Below are positions 1 through 7,835 of a stretch of DNA of 35,378 nt, piece after piece (positions within the stretch are counted from its first letter, which is position 1; the number at the start of each line of letters is the position of its first letter). The translations under genes and the position numbers were made by a program. This DNA comes from Alphaproteobacteria bacterium BRH_c36. GTDB lineage: Bacteria; Pseudomonadota; Alphaproteobacteria; Rhizobiales; Hyphomicrobiaceae. Location of the stretch: NCBI GenBank assembly GCA_001516065.1, contig LOEV01000178.1:1-35378 (forward strand). The letters are read 5' to 3'. The notes beneath the pieces were generated by a model that did not search any database, was not told the DNA's origin, and saw only the letters and a list, made by a program, of their open reading frames with translations.

Positions 1-78
1 GCCGCTGTCGTCGTGGCGCTGTGGCTCGGGGCCCTGGCAGTTTGTGTCGCCTGGCTGCTGCCGTGGCTTTCAGGCTGA
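1..78 (+). CDS. 3' end of a membrane-protein gene (partial)
   Basis: Frame 1 is open from the window edge to TGA at 76-78 and encodes 25 residues rich in Val, Ala, Leu and Trp, ending in WLLPWLSG. This looks like the last transmembrane helix of an integral membrane protein. The family cannot be recognised from so short a tail. The stop is followed by about 65 nt and then a cluster of short hairpin repeats before the crotonase gene. Confidence 0.5.
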   Translation, partial: AAVVVALWLGALAVCVAWLLPWLSG

Positions 79-142
79 TTGGCCGTAGGCGATTTACCTC
101 AGGGCTTGGCTCGTGCGATTGTCCGCTCGGCACTGTCGGCCC

Positions 143-216
143 CAACAAGACTTTAGATCCAACACGACTTTACGAAGTGTTGGCCACTCAGCCCCACACG
201 ACTTCGCGAAGCAAAG
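143..216 (+). repeat. Hairpin family A: one good copy flanked by two decayed copies
   Basis: The intact copy spans 159-183: CCAACAC, an 11-nt centre GACTTTACGAA, then GTGTTGG. It is flanked by a left-half remnant at 143-156 (CAACAA then GACTTTAG) and by a decayed copy at 194-216 (CCACAC, centre GACTTCGCGAA, degenerate right arm GCAAAG). The three look like tandem copies of one unit. They lie just upstream of the crotonase start, which argues that the upstream in-frame ATG at 113 is not used. Confidence 0.75.
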
Positions 217-232
217 AACAAGGAACCTAGCG

Positions 233-1015
233 TTGGCAACCGAAGAACTCATCTATGACGTCCGCGACGGTATCGGCCACATTGTCTTTAACCGGCCGGC
301 AGCCCGCAACGCCTTCACTTTGGCGATGTATGCCGAGCTGGGTGACATCTGCTCGGGTGCGCCAACCGACGGGAGCCTCAAGGCGATCATCATGACGGGG
401 GCCGGTGACAAGGCCTTCGGGTCGGGCACCGACATGACCCAGTTCCGCGGCTTCTCGACAGCGCAGGATGCCTGGGCCTATGAAGAGAACATGGAACAGG
501 TCCTCTCCCGCATCGAGCGCTGCCCGGTTCCCACGATTGCCGCGATCAACGGCGCCTGTACCGGTGGCGGCGCGGCGATTGCAGCCTGCTGCGATATCCG
601 CCTGGCGACTCCGAACCTGAAGTTTGGCTTTCCGATTGCCCGTACGCTCGGCAATTGCCTGTCGGTCAACAACCTGCGCCGACTGTCCGATCTATTGGGC
701 AAGCCGCTGGTGCGAGAAATCATGCTCACCTCCAGGCTTATCGAAGCTCCCGAGGCCTTGGCGATTGGCCTGATGTCCGAAGTTGCGGAGTCGACCGAAA
801 CCCTTCACGTCCGTGCCGGAAAAATCGCCGAACGCATTGCGGAAAATGCCCCCCTTACGCTGCGCGCCACAAAGGAAGGCCTGCGCCGCCTCGGCGAAGT
901 TTCAAACGACATCGACGACCGCGATTTGATCGAGCTTTGCTACATGAGCGAGGATTTCAAGGAAGGCATGGAAGCCTTCCTGGCGAAGCGGAAACCGCAG
1001 TGGAAGGGGCGTTGA
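233..1015 (+). CDS. Enoyl-CoA hydratase/isomerase (crotonase) family protein
   Basis: A crotonase-fold acyl-CoA enzyme of 260 residues, normal for the family. The start is taken as TTG at 233, with AAGGA at 220-224 eight bases upstream. The longer frame from ATG 113 would have to read through the hairpin repeats. The first oxyanion-hole segment reads AFGSGTDM and the second reads NGACTGGGAAIAACCD. In rat mitochondrial hydratase two glutamates act in catalysis, one just after GGG and one in the PE-I-L-L-G segment. Here the aligned residues are Ala115 and Ile135, in the segment FGFPIARTLG. Plain hydratase activity is therefore doubtful, although CoA-ester binding should be kept. It could be an isomerase, thioesterase-like or decarboxylase-like member. 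The family is clear; the substrate is unknown. Confidence 0.85.
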   Translation: MATEELIYDVRDGIGHIVFNRPAARNAFTLAMYAELGDICSGAPTDGSLKAIIMTGAGDKAFGSGTDMTQFRGFSTAQDAWAYEENMEQVLSRIERCPVPTIAAINGACTGGGAAIAACCDIRLATPNLKFGFPIARTLGNCLSVNNLRRLSDLLGKPLVREIMLTSRLIEAPEALAIGLMSEVAESTETLHVRAGKIAERIAENAPLTLRATKEGLRRLGEVSNDIDDRDLIELCYMSEDFKEGMEAFLAKRKPQWKGR

Positions 1016-1026
1016 ACCATTCCCGC

Positions 1027-1788
1027 TCAGCCCTCGAGCCACGCCGCACCGACAATGGGACCGCCGGCACCCTCTTGAATCAGGACGGCAACGGCATCCG
1101 TGTCGGGATGCTTCAGCGACGCCCTGTCGAGGCGGAATGTCTCGGCTGCGCCAGTCCAGATGCCAACCGCAGAGAGGTCACGCACAACGTTGTAATAGGT
1201 GAGTTCGCGCCCGCCGTTCTCGCCGCGCCGGACATTGACCTGGCCTGACTTCCTTACGGCCGCCAGCCAAACCGTACAGCGCCCGCCGCTGGCCCCGTTT
1301 GGCCTTGCGCCGATATTGATCAACAGCGTCTTTTCGTCGGCGTCCACCTTGACCGGGATGCTGATCGGCGCCAGCCGGTCCATTGCAATAATCGCTTTGT
1401 CGATCAGCTTCTGCTTTGACCCGATTTCGTGGGTGCGTCCGTTGACAACGACCTGGGGGGTGTAAACGGAGCCGTCGCCGCGCGTACGCGCATATTCGCG
1501 CTGCCGCCGGGAAAACAGCGGTGACGCGAAGGTGTCCTTCCAGCCGAGGTAGTCCCAGTAGTCGACTGGCATCGACAATGCCAGCACATCGGGACGCTCA
1601 ACGTAGGACTTGAGCAACGCATCCGCCGGTGGGCACGACGAGCAGCCCTGACTGGTGAAGAGTTCGATGACCGCCTTGAATTTGATGCCTTCCGCACGGG
1701 CCGGGCCGCCGGCCGCAATGATCATCGTTGCGGAACTGGCGGCAATAGCGACGAGCCCGGCGATCCAAGTGTTATTTGTCCTCGACAT
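1027..1788 (-). CDS. Secreted DUF1223 thioredoxin-like protein
   Basis: Encodes 253 residues. The N-terminus has a hydrophobic stretch at about residues 9-27 and a cleavage-like ARA site near 30-32, so it is probably exported. The segment IELFTSQGCSSCPPAD (about 41-56) is the DUF1223 signature. It carries a thioredoxin-like CxxC pair (Cys49, Cys52) followed by the VDYWDYLGWKDTFASP region typical of this family. A redox role in the periplasm is inferred from the fold; no substrate is known to me. It lies downstream of acnA on the same strand, but about 340 nt and a terminator separate them, so it is probably transcribed separately. Confidence 0.85.
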   Translation of the reverse strand: MSRTNNTWIAGLVAIAASSATMIIAAGGPARAEGIKFKAVIELFTSQGCSSCPPADALLKSYVERPDVLALSMPVDYWDYLGWKDTFASPLFSRRQREYARTRGDGSVYTPQVVVNGRTHEIGSKQKLIDKAIIAMDRLAPISIPVKVDADEKTLLINIGARPNGASGGRCTVWLAAVRKSGQVNVRRGENGGRELTYYNVVRDLSAVGIWTGAAETFRLDRASLKHPDTDAVAVLIQEGAGGPIVGAAWLEG

Positions 1789-1819
1789 CAGTAAAAATGG
1801 ACCTTTCTTCAGTTCCGCA

Positions 1820-1890
1820 GGCGCAGATGCTGGTGGGCATCTGGAGCGCCGATTCCGTAGCGCGGATGCTGGAGGGCATCCAAAGCGCGC
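1820..1890. repeat. Hairpin family B, two tandem copies
   Basis: Copy 1 (1820-1850) is GGCGC, AGATGC, loop TGGTGG, GCATCT, then GGA and GCGCC. Copy 2 (1860-1890) is GCGC, GGATGC, loop TGGAGG, GCATCC, AAA, GCGCGC. Each has a six-base inner stem and an outer GCGC stem, with nearly the same loop. The arms change together (AGATGC/GCATCT against GGATGC/GCATCC), so the structure is kept while the sequence varies. A third copy lies at 6661-6677. Confidence 0.7.
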
Positions 1891-1987
1891 GTTGGCAATA
1901 TCGGGAAAGTCGACATCAATAGGAAGTCACGAACCGGTTATGGCGGTTGCCTTCCGTCAGGACCGGCGATAGTCGCCAGATAACGCT

Positions 1988-2015
1988 AAAAGGGCCACTT
2001 TGAAAGTGACCCCTT
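1988..2015 (-). terminator. Rho-independent terminator of acnA
   Basis: Read on the minus strand: AAGGGGTCACTTT, a short turn, AAAGTGGCCCTT and then TTAGCG. The stem is about 11-12 bp with one bulge, followed by a short T run. It lies about 115 nt after the acnA stop. Confidence 0.65.
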
Positions 2016-2129
2016 GCACGTGTTGCAGCTCTCGGGATGCGTGAGCATCGAACAGGCGATAAGACGGAACGTATCGGGCGCGGCCGCGAGTGTACGAAAA
2101 TGTGGACGCCCTTTAGCCTCCAGACAGTT

Positions 2130-4844
2130 CTACGCAGCCAAAGCGAGAGTGCGCAGCACGTTGTTGAGAATACCGCCGTTGCGAACGTACTCGATTTCCT
2201 CCAGCGTATCGATCCGGCAGATCAAGGCGATATCGCCCTTGCGTCCGTCGGCGAAGGTGATTTCGGCGATCGTCTGCTGGCGCGGTTTCATGTCGGCCAA
2301 GCCGCGGATAGTGATCTGCTCGGCCCCCGTCAGTCCGGCCGTTTCGGCAGTTGTGCCCTCTTCGAAGACAAACGGTACGATGCCCATGCCGACCAGGTTC
2401 GAACGGTGGATGCGCTCGTAGGATTGTGCAATCACGGCTCTGACGCCGAGGAGCCTCGTGCCTTTCGCCGCCCAGTCGCGCGATGAGCCGTTGCCGTATT
2501 CGATGCCGGCGACCACGACGAGCGGCACGCCTTCGTCCTGATAGCGCATGGCGGCGTCGTAGATCGTCATCTCTTTTCCGGACGGCTGGTGGACCGTATA
2601 TCCGCCTTCCTTGACGTTGCCGTTGGCGTCGCGAACCATATGGTTCTTGATGCGGATATTGGCGAACGTGCCGCGCATCATGACTTCGTGGTTACCCCGG
2701 CGCGTACCATACTGGTTGAAGTCCTGCGGCCGGATCTGGTGCTCCAAAAGGTACTCGCCAGCCGGGCTGTCCTTCTTGATCGAACCGGCAGGCGAGATGT
2801 GGTCGGTGGTGATCTTGTCACCGAATACGGCAAGAATGCGCGCTCCGAGGATGTCATCAACCGGCTTCGGGGTCATGCTCATGCCTTCGAAATAGGGCGG
2901 GTTCTGCACGTAAGTGCTGTCATTGTCCCAGCCATAGGTGAGGCCTGTCGAGGTCTTGATCGCCTGCCAGTGCTCGTCGCCCTTGAACACGTCCGAGTAC
3001 TTGTCCTCGAACATGGCCCGCGTCACGTTTTTCACGATGAAGTCCTGGATCTCGTGCGTAGAAGGCCAGATATCCTTGAGATAGACGGGCGTGCCGTCGC
3101 TTGCCGTTCCGATCGGTTCCCTGGTGAGGTCCTTCTGGACGGTGCCGGCAAGCGCATAGGCGACAACGAGCGGCGGTGAGGCCAGATAGTTTGCCTGAAC
3201 GTCGGGACTGACCCTGCCCTCGAAGTTGCGGTTGCCCGATAGTACGGCCGCCGCCACGATCCCGTTCTCGTTGATCGCCTTAGAGATCGGCTCCGGTAAC
3301 GGTCCGGAGTTTCCGATGCACGTGGTGCAGCCGAAGCCGACGAGGTTGAACCCGAGCTTGTCGAGGAAGGGTTGCAGCCCGGCCTTGTCGAGATAGGCGG
3401 CAACGACCTGGCTTCCCGGTGCCAGCGAAGTCTTCACCCACGGCTTGACCGAAAGCCCTTTTTCCACGGCGTTACGCGCAACGAGTCCTGCCGCGATCAG
3501 CACGCTGGGGTTCGATGTGTTGGTGCAGCTCGTGATGGCGGCGATCGCCACGTCGCCGTGGCCGATATCGTAGTCCGTTCCCTCGACCGCGAAACGCTTG
3601 TCGAGTTCGCCGGGCTTGCGGTACTCGACTTCGAGCGCGGTTGCAAACCCGGACTTGATGTCGGAGAGCGCCTGTCGGCCTTCGGGACGCTTCGGCCCGG
3701 CCATCGAGGGAACGACGTCGGCCAGATCGAGCGCCAGCGTATCGGTGAAGACCGGTTCGACGCTCGTTTCGCGGAACATGCCCTGCGCCTTCGAATAGGC
3801 TTCGACCAGCGCGATGCGGTCTTTGGTCCGCCCCGACATGTCGAGATAACGCAAAGTTTCGCCGTCGACGGGGAAGAACCCGCAGGTCGCGCCGTACTCT
3901 GGCGCCATGTTGGCAATCGTCGCGCGGTCGGCGAGCGTCATATTGTCTAGGCCGGGACCGTAGAACTCGACGAACTTGCCGACGACGCCGTGCTTGCGCA
4001 GCATCTGCGTGACGGTGAGAACGAGGTCGGTGGCGGTGACGCCTTCGTTGAGTTTCCCGGTGATGCGGAAGCCGATAACTTCCGGCAGCAGCATCGAGAT
4101 CGGCTGGCCGAGCATGGCTGCTTCCGCTTCGATTCCGCCGACGCCCCAGCCGAGCACGGCAAGGCCGTTGACCATTGTCGTGTGGCTATCGGTGCCAACG
4201 AGTGTATCGGGATAGGCGACCGTTTCGCCGCCCTGGTCCTTGGTCCAGACGGTCTGCGAGAGATATTCGAGATTGACCTGATGGCAGATGCCGGTGCCCG
4301 GCGGCACCACGCGGAAGTTGTCGAAGGCGCCCTGGCCCCATTTCAAGAAGTTATAACGCTCCTGATTGCGCTCGTATTCGTGCTCGACGTTGTGCATCAG
4401 CGCCTGCGGCGTGCCGAATTCGTCGACGATGACGGAGTGGTCGATGACAAGATCGACCGGCACCAACGGGTTGATCTTGGTCGGATCACCGCCGAGCTGC
4501 ACCATGCCGTCGCGCATCGCGGCCAGATCGACGACGGCGGGAACGCCGGTAAAGTCCTGCATCAGCACGCGCGCCGGGCGGTAGCCGATCTCGTTGCCGG
4601 CCGTGCCCTTGTCACTGAGCCATGCCGCGACCGCTTCGATGTCGGCCTTCTTGACCGTGCGGCCGTCTTCGAAACGCAAAAGGTTCTCGAGAATGACCTT
4701 CATCGAGAACGGTAGCTTGGATACGCCGTCAAGGCCGTTCTTCTCGGCCTCCGGCAGCGAGAAATAGGTGTAGGTCTTGCCACCGACCTGAAGCGTCTTG
4801 CGGCATTTGAAACTGTCGAGTGATTTTACGTTACCCGTGCTCAC
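2130..4844 (-). CDS. acnA: Aconitate hydratase A
   Basis: Interconverts citrate and isocitrate in the TCA cycle through a cytosolic [4Fe-4S] cluster. The 904 residues match the AcnA/IRP type, about 890-905 long. The cluster cysteines are visible in [12 protein letters not shown] (near residue 438) and [12 protein letters not shown] (near 506 and 509). The swivel domain follows at the C-terminus ([13 protein letters not shown]). The start is GTG at 4844, supported by a strong GAGGAGG Shine-Dalgarno seven bases upstream on the minus strand. It is transcribed divergently from ccmA, so the roughly 260 nt between them should hold both promoters. The terminator at 1988-2015 closes the unit. Identification is secure. 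Confidence 0.98.
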   Translation of the reverse strand: MSTGNVKSLDSFKCRKTLQVGGKTYTYFSLPEAEKNGLDGVSKLPFSMKVILENLLRFEDGRTVKKADIEAVAAWLSDKGTAGNEIGYRPARVLMQDFTGVPAVVDLAAMRDGMVQLGGDPTKINPLVPVDLVIDHSVIVDEFGTPQALMHNVEHEYERNQERYNFLKWGQGAFDNFRVVPPGTGICHQVNLEYLSQTVWTKDQGGETVAYPDTLVGTDSHTTMVNGLAVLGWGVGGIEAEAAMLGQPISMLLPEVIGFRITGKLNEGVTATDLVLTVTQMLRKHGVVGKFVEFYGPGLDNMTLADRATIANMAPEYGATCGFFPVDGETLRYLDMSGRTKDRIALVEAYSKAQGMFRETSVEPVFTDTLALDLADVVPSMAGPKRPEGRQALSDIKSGFATALEVEYRKPGELDKRFAVEGTDYDIGHGDVAIAAITSCTNTSNPSVLIAAGLVARNAVEKGLSVKPWVKTSLAPGSQVVAAYLDKAGLQPFLDKLGFNLVGFGCTTCIGNSGPLPEPISKAINENGIVAAAVLSGNRNFEGRVSPDVQANYLASPPLVVAYALAGTVQKDLTREPIGTASDGTPVYLKDIWPSTHEIQDFIVKNVTRAMFEDKYSDVFKGDEHWQAIKTSTGLTYGWDNDSTYVQNPPYFEGMSMTPKPVDDILGARILAVFGDKITTDHISPAGSIKKDSPAGEYLLEHQIRPQDFNQYGTRRGNHEVMMRGTFANIRIKNHMVRDANGNVKEGGYTVHQPSGKEMTIYDAAMRYQDEGVPLVVVAGIEYGNGSSRDWAAKGTRLLGVRAVIAQSYERIHRSNLVGMGIVPFVFEEGTTAETAGLTGAEQITIRGLADMKPRQQTIAEITFADGRKGDIALICRIDTLEEIEYVRNGGILNNVLRTLALAA

Positions 4845-5105
4845 GAGCAGGCCTCCTCATCAAGTTTATGTGGAAAGCCGCGCCGCCGGAGCGCCGGCGG
4901 AAGAGATGCTGGTAATGTCGTAGAATCGGCCGTAACGGCCCGCTCGACGACGGCGTCTCGTTTTTTGCGCTAGCACCAATCGTTGTGCCCCCCTTATATA
5001 GGCGCGCGGCGGGCGATGCTACTCGACTTGAGGAGCCCCGTTCATAAAGCCCGCGGCGACGATCCGCCCCGCCCACCCCACGTTGAACCACGCCCGGGAC
5101 CCGTT

Positions 5106-5828
5106 TTGCGCCTCACTGCCGAAAATCTCAGCATCCGCCGCGGCAACCGGTTGGTTATCGACGGTTTGTCGTTTGCGGCGGACTCAGGCGAAGTGCTGCT
5201 GCTGACCGGGCCCAATGGGGCAGGCAAGACGACGCTTTTGCGCGCAATCGCCGGGTTTTTGACCCTGGAATCGGGAAAAACCGCCCTGGAAGGCGGTGAT
5301 GTTGAGCGGGAAATTGGCGAACAGTCCCATTACGTCGGCCATGCCAACGGCATCAAATTAGGCCTGACCGCAGCTGAAAACCTGGAATTCTGGAGCACTT
5401 ACCTCGGGGGTTCGGCTGCGCGGACGCACCGCCGCGACCGGGTCTACGACGCTCTTGAGCGCCTGCGGCTCGCGTCCCTTGAAGACATCCCGGCGGCTTA
5501 TCTGTCAGCCGGCCAGAAGCGCCGTCTCGGCCTTGGCCGCCTTCTCGTCGCCGATCGGCCGTTGTGGCTGCTGGATGAGCCGACGGTTTCCCTGGATGCG
5601 GCGTCCGTCGCCCTCCTCGCCGGAATCGTCGAGGAGCACCTGACTGGCGGCGGACTGGTTCTGGCCGCCACACATATCCCTCTGGGGCTCGGTTCCGCCC
5701 GCGAACTGCGGCTGGGCGGTTCGGCAACCGCTTCGACCGGACCCGAAGATACCATAACCATGGAAGAAACAGGCTTCAACACCGGCCTGCCGAGTGTTGA
5801 GCAGCCCCGCCAGGGGCATGAAAAATGA
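5106..5828 (+). CDS. ccmA: Heme exporter ATP-binding subunit CcmA
   Basis: ATPase of the CcmABCD complex of cytochrome c maturation system I, which releases heme-loaded CcmE at the inner membrane. Walker A GPNGAGKT is at about residues 35-42, the ABC signature LSAGQ at 133-137 and Walker B LWLLDEP at about 153-159, followed by the switch histidine in AATHIP. I chose TTG 5106 because it gives MRLTAENLS, the usual N-terminus of rhizobial CcmA; ATG 5016 and an in-frame start at 4983 are alternatives that would add an odd Pro/Arg-rich leader. The C-terminus is longer than usual, and residues 224-232 (FNTGLPSVE) are encoded by a hairpin repeat. The stop overlaps an ATG as ATGA at 5825-5828, but that ATG belongs to a truncated duplicate of ccmB. 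Confidence 0.93.
   Translation: MRLTAENLSIRRGNRLVIDGLSFAADSGEVLLLTGPNGAGKTTLLRAIAGFLTLESGKTALEGGDVEREIGEQSHYVGHANGIKLGLTAAENLEFWSTYLGGSAARTHRRDRVYDALERLRLASLEDIPAAYLSAGQKRRLGLGRLLVADRPLWLLDEPTVSLDAASVALLAGIVEEHLTGGGLVLAATHIPLGLGSARELRLGGSATASTGPEDTITMEETGFNTGLPSVEQPRQGHEK
5776..5800 (+). repeat. Hairpin family A copy inside the ccmA 3' end
   Basis: TCAACAC, centre CGGCCTGCCGA, GTGTTGA, with a 7-bp stem. It is read in frame as FNTGLPSVE in CcmA. Including flanks, 28 of 29 bases match the copy at 5892-5916. Confidence 0.8.
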
Positions 5829-5938
5829 GCCCGTTTTTCACGCTGCTTTGCCGCGATATGACGCTGGCTTTGAGAGAGGGAGGAGCCCGCTTCAACACCG
5901 GCTTGCCGAGTGTTGAGGACAAAGGACGATGGCCATGA
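5825..5938 (+). pseudogene. Truncated duplicate of the ccmB start (37-codon ORF)
   Basis: Bases 5825-5887 repeat the first 63 bases of ccmB (5935-5997) with two differences, one of which changes Arg9 to Cys. After 21 ccmB-like codons the frame runs into a family A hairpin and ends at TGA 5936-5938. The ORF starts in an ATGA overlap with the ccmA stop, and its own stop makes a second ATGA overlap with the ccmB ATG at 5935. It could thus act as a translated linker that keeps ccmA-ccmB translational coupling. The peptide itself has only half of the first CcmB helix and is unlikely to function as CcmB. Confidence 0.7.
5892..5916 (+). repeat. Hairpin family A copy between the two ccmB starts
   Basis: TCAACAC, centre CGGCTTGCCGA, GTGTTGA. 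It differs at one centre base from the copy at 5776-5800. It encodes FNTGLPSVE in frame again, within the 37-codon ORF. Confidence 0.8.
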
Positions 5939-6603
5939 GCCCGTTTTTCACGCTGCTTCGCCGCGATATGACGCTGGCTTTAAGAGAGGGAGGAGCCATC
6001 GGCACGGCACTCGGCTTCTACCTCATCGTTATCGCCATGCTGCCGCTTGGTCTCGGCCCGGATCTCAACCTTCTGAGCCGCATCGCGCCGGGCCTTTTGT
6101 GGATCGCGCTTTTGCTATCGGCGCTGTTGTCGCTCGGCCGGATGTTCGAAACCGATCACGAGGACGGCTCTCTCGAACTCCTTGCGATTGGCGGTACGCC
6201 GCTCGAACTCGTTGCCGCCGCCAAGGCGCTGGCGCATTGGCTGACGACGGGCATCCCGCTAGCGCTGTTAGCCCCGCTCCTCGGCATCCTGCTGAATCTG
6301 GATCTTTCCGCCTACGGCGTGCTGGTACTAACGATGCTCGTCGGCACGCCCGCGATCAGTTTCCTTGGGGCGATCGGCGCGGCGTTGACGCTACGGGCAA
6401 GGCGCGGCGGGCTTTTATTGGCGCTGCTGATTCTGCCGCTCTACGTTCCCACGCTGATTTACGGCATCCAGGCGATTTCCGGTGCGCTGCTGGCCGGCCA
6501 ATCCTTCTGGCCCTCGTTCCTGATCCTCAGCGCCCTGTCGCTCGGCTCCCTCGTCCTCGGCCCGCTGGCCGCCGCCGCCGCGCTCCGCATCCAGCTGCAA
6601 TAG
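5935..6603 (+). CDS. ccmB: Heme exporter membrane subunit CcmB
   Basis: Integral membrane subunit that pairs with the CcmA ATPase in cytochrome c maturation. It has 222 residues, the normal length, with about six hydrophobic helices. It starts MSPFFTLLRRDMTLALREGG and has the CcmB-typical FETDHEDGSLELL and LLILPLYVP segments. I chose ATG 5935 because the duplicated upstream copy starts at the same place. An ATG two codons earlier (5929) has a better-spaced AAAGGA and cannot be excluded. It follows ccmA through the short duplicate ORF. A family A hairpin with an 11-bp stem follows 25 nt after the stop. Confidence 0.95.
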   Translation: MSPFFTLLRRDMTLALREGGAIGTALGFYLIVIAMLPLGLGPDLNLLSRIAPGLLWIALLLSALLSLGRMFETDHEDGSLELLAIGGTPLELVAAAKALAHWLTTGIPLALLAPLLGILLNLDLSAYGVLVLTMLVGTPAISFLGAIGAALTLRARRGGLLLALLILPLYVPTLIYGIQAISGALLAGQSFWPSFLILSALSLGSLVLGPLAAAAALRIQLQ

Positions 6604-6628
6604 GTCAGCGTCGCCTACCTGGCTCGGC

Positions 6629-6653
6629 CCAACACGTCCAGAGGACGTGTTGG
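6629..6653 (+). repeat. Hairpin family A copy after ccmB
   Basis: Perfect 11-bp stem CCAACACGTCC / GGACGTGTTGG around an AGA loop, the strongest copy in the window. It keeps the 6-11-6 spacing (CAACAC, centre GTCCAGAGGAC, GTGTTG). No T run follows, so it is not an ordinary terminator. Confidence 0.8.
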
Positions 6654-6660
6654 CGGTGAG

Positions 6661-6677
6661 AGATGCGGTGGGCATCT
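6661..6677. repeat. Hairpin family B copy
   Basis: AGATGC, loop GGTGG, GCATCT. It is the same inner stem as the copy at 1825-1842 and lies seven bases after a family A hairpin in the ccmB-ccmC gap. Confidence 0.6.
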
Positions 6678-6691
6678 GTAGCCGCAAAAAA

Positions 6692-6707
6692 TGTTTCACG
6701 TGAATCT
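6692..6707. promoter_or_regulatory. parS-like ParB-binding site
   Basis: TGTTTCACGTGAATCT matches the parS consensus TGTTTCACGTGAAACA at 14 of 16 bases and keeps the whole TTTCACGTGAA core. It is intergenic, between ccmB and ccmC. In alphaproteobacteria parS sites usually lie near the replication origin. No parA or parB is visible in the window, and I saw no second site. Confidence 0.45.
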
Positions 6708-6814
6708 GCAACTTGACGCCAGCCAGTTGGTGGCGCACTGGCTATCGTCTAAAAGCCAAAGTGCCGCGCTAACGGCCGTTTGCGCGACGTCGCGCCTGCG
6801 CTTAAAACGAGTCC

Positions 6815-7618
6815 ATGACCAACCAGTCCATCACTCAGAAGCTGGCCAACCCGACGCGGTTCATGTCGCTATCGGGTGCGATTCTGCCCTGGCTTGCGGG
6901 TCTCGCGGTCGCGGTCATTGTCTTTGGCCTGTATCGCGGCTGGACGGCCCCGCCCGATTACCAGCAGGGCGAGACGATCCGCATCATGTACATCCACGTG
7001 CCGGCCGCTTGGCTCGGCATGATGGGCTATGCCCTCGTGGCGTTTTCGAGCTTCGGTCTGCTCGTCTTCCGCCATCCGCTGGCCGATGTATCGGCGAAGG
7101 CCGCAGCCCCGATTGGCGCGGCTTTCACGCTGCTGGCGCTGATTACGGGTTCGCTATGGGGCAAGCCGATGTGGGGCACCTACTGGGTTTGGGATGCCCG
7201 CCTGACGTCGGTCCTGATGCTGTTTTTCCTCTATCTCGGCCTGATGGCCCTGCGCTCTTCCATCGAGGAGGAAACGCTGGCCGCCAAGTTGACGGCCGTG
7301 CTGGCCCTAGTCGGCGTTATTATCCTCCCCTTCATCAAGATCTCGGTCGAGGGCCTGTCGATCCCCTGGCTGGGCCTGGAAATTCCAGCCTGGAACACGC
7401 TTCACCAGCCTTCCAGCGTGTTCCGCTCTGACGGCCCGAAAATCCATCCCTCGCAACTCTACCCCCTGCTCTATTGTGCACTGGGCTTTACGCTCTTGTT
7501 CTTCGCCCTGCACATGAAGGGCATGAGGAATGAAATCCTGCGCCGCCGCGTCAAGGCGCTGCGCATCGCAGAAGTGGACCGTGCCCGCGCCGCCGAGGCC
7601 GCGGCCCCCGCCGAGTAG
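6815..7618 (+). CDS. ccmC: Heme exporter/heme-handling protein CcmC
   Basis: Integral membrane protein that delivers heme to CcmE in cytochrome c maturation. It has 267 residues and about six transmembrane helices. The tryptophan-rich WWD-type motif is present as WGTYWVWDARLTS (about 120-132). His61 (YIHVPAAW) and a second histidine in NTLHQPSS fit the two conserved periplasmic heme ligands. The Shine-Dalgarno is weak. The 211-nt gap after ccmB carries two hairpins and the parS-like site, so ccmC may have its own mRNA end or promoter. ccmD follows 28 nt later. Confidence 0.96.
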   Translation: MTNQSITQKLANPTRFMSLSGAILPWLAGLAVAVIVFGLYRGWTAPPDYQQGETIRIMYIHVPAAWLGMMGYALVAFSSFGLLVFRHPLADVSAKAAAPIGAAFTLLALITGSLWGKPMWGTYWVWDARLTSVLMLFFLYLGLMALRSSIEEETLAAKLTAVLALVGVIILPFIKISVEGLSIPWLGLEIPAWNTLHQPSSVFRSDGPKIHPSQLYPLLYCALGFTLLFFALHMKGMRNEILRRRVKALRIAEVDRARAAEAAAPAE

Positions 7619-7646
7619 GCAAGAAAAGGCGAGGAGAAAAAAGCAA

Positions 7647-7835
7647 ATGGACCTTGGTCCGCACGCCGACTTCATACTCGCCAGTTACGCCGTTTACGCG
7701 GTCGTTCTGGCGGCGCTGGCAGCCTGGCTCCTCTACGATGGCGTCCACCAGAAGCGCCTGCTTGACGTTCTCGAAGCACGCGGCGCGACTCGCCGCTCAC
7801 GCGCGGGCCGCGCAGAAAAGAACACAAAACCATGA
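7647..7835 (+). CDS. ccmD: Heme exporter small subunit CcmD
   Basis: Small membrane protein of 62 residues. It has one transmembrane helix (about residues 8-27), then a DGVHQKRLLDVLEARG segment and a basic tail, the CcmD pattern. CcmD helps release holo-CcmE from CcmABC. ATG 7647 has GAGGAG about ten bases upstream. The stop overlaps the ccmG start as ATGA at 7832-7835, which implies translational coupling. Confidence 0.92.
   Translation: MDLGPHADFILASYAVYAVVLAALAAWLLYDGVHQKRLLDVLEARGATRRSRAGRAEKNTKP

Larger units (their letters stand above)
1789..2129. other. Gene-free stretch between acnA and the DUF1223 gene
   Basis: No coding frame here is convincing on either strand. It holds the two GATGC/GCATC hairpins at 1820-1890, the acnA terminator at 1988-2015, and presumably the promoter of the DUF1223 gene, for which I could not fix -35 and -10 boxes. 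Confidence 0.5.

Noticed and set aside
113-232. N-terminal extension of the crotonase from ATG 113
   Set aside because: It would translate the hairpin repeats at 143-216 and has no family similarity. TTG 233 has a well-spaced AAGGA.
2589-4715. Long plus-strand frames antisense to acnA (2589-3179 and 3990-4715)
   Set aside because: High-GC shadow frames of a secure gene; their residues are Arg/Asp/Val/His-rich with no motif.
5825-5938. Assembly error as the sole explanation of the ccmB start duplication
   Set aside because: The two copies differ at two bases and have different spacers and preserved ATGA overlaps, which a collapsed or doubled read would not produce. Raw reads are still the final test.
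6629-6653. Ordinary rho-independent terminator between ccmB and ccmC
   Set aside because: No T run follows on either side, and the sequence belongs to the dispersed hairpin family. Termination by another route cannot be excluded.
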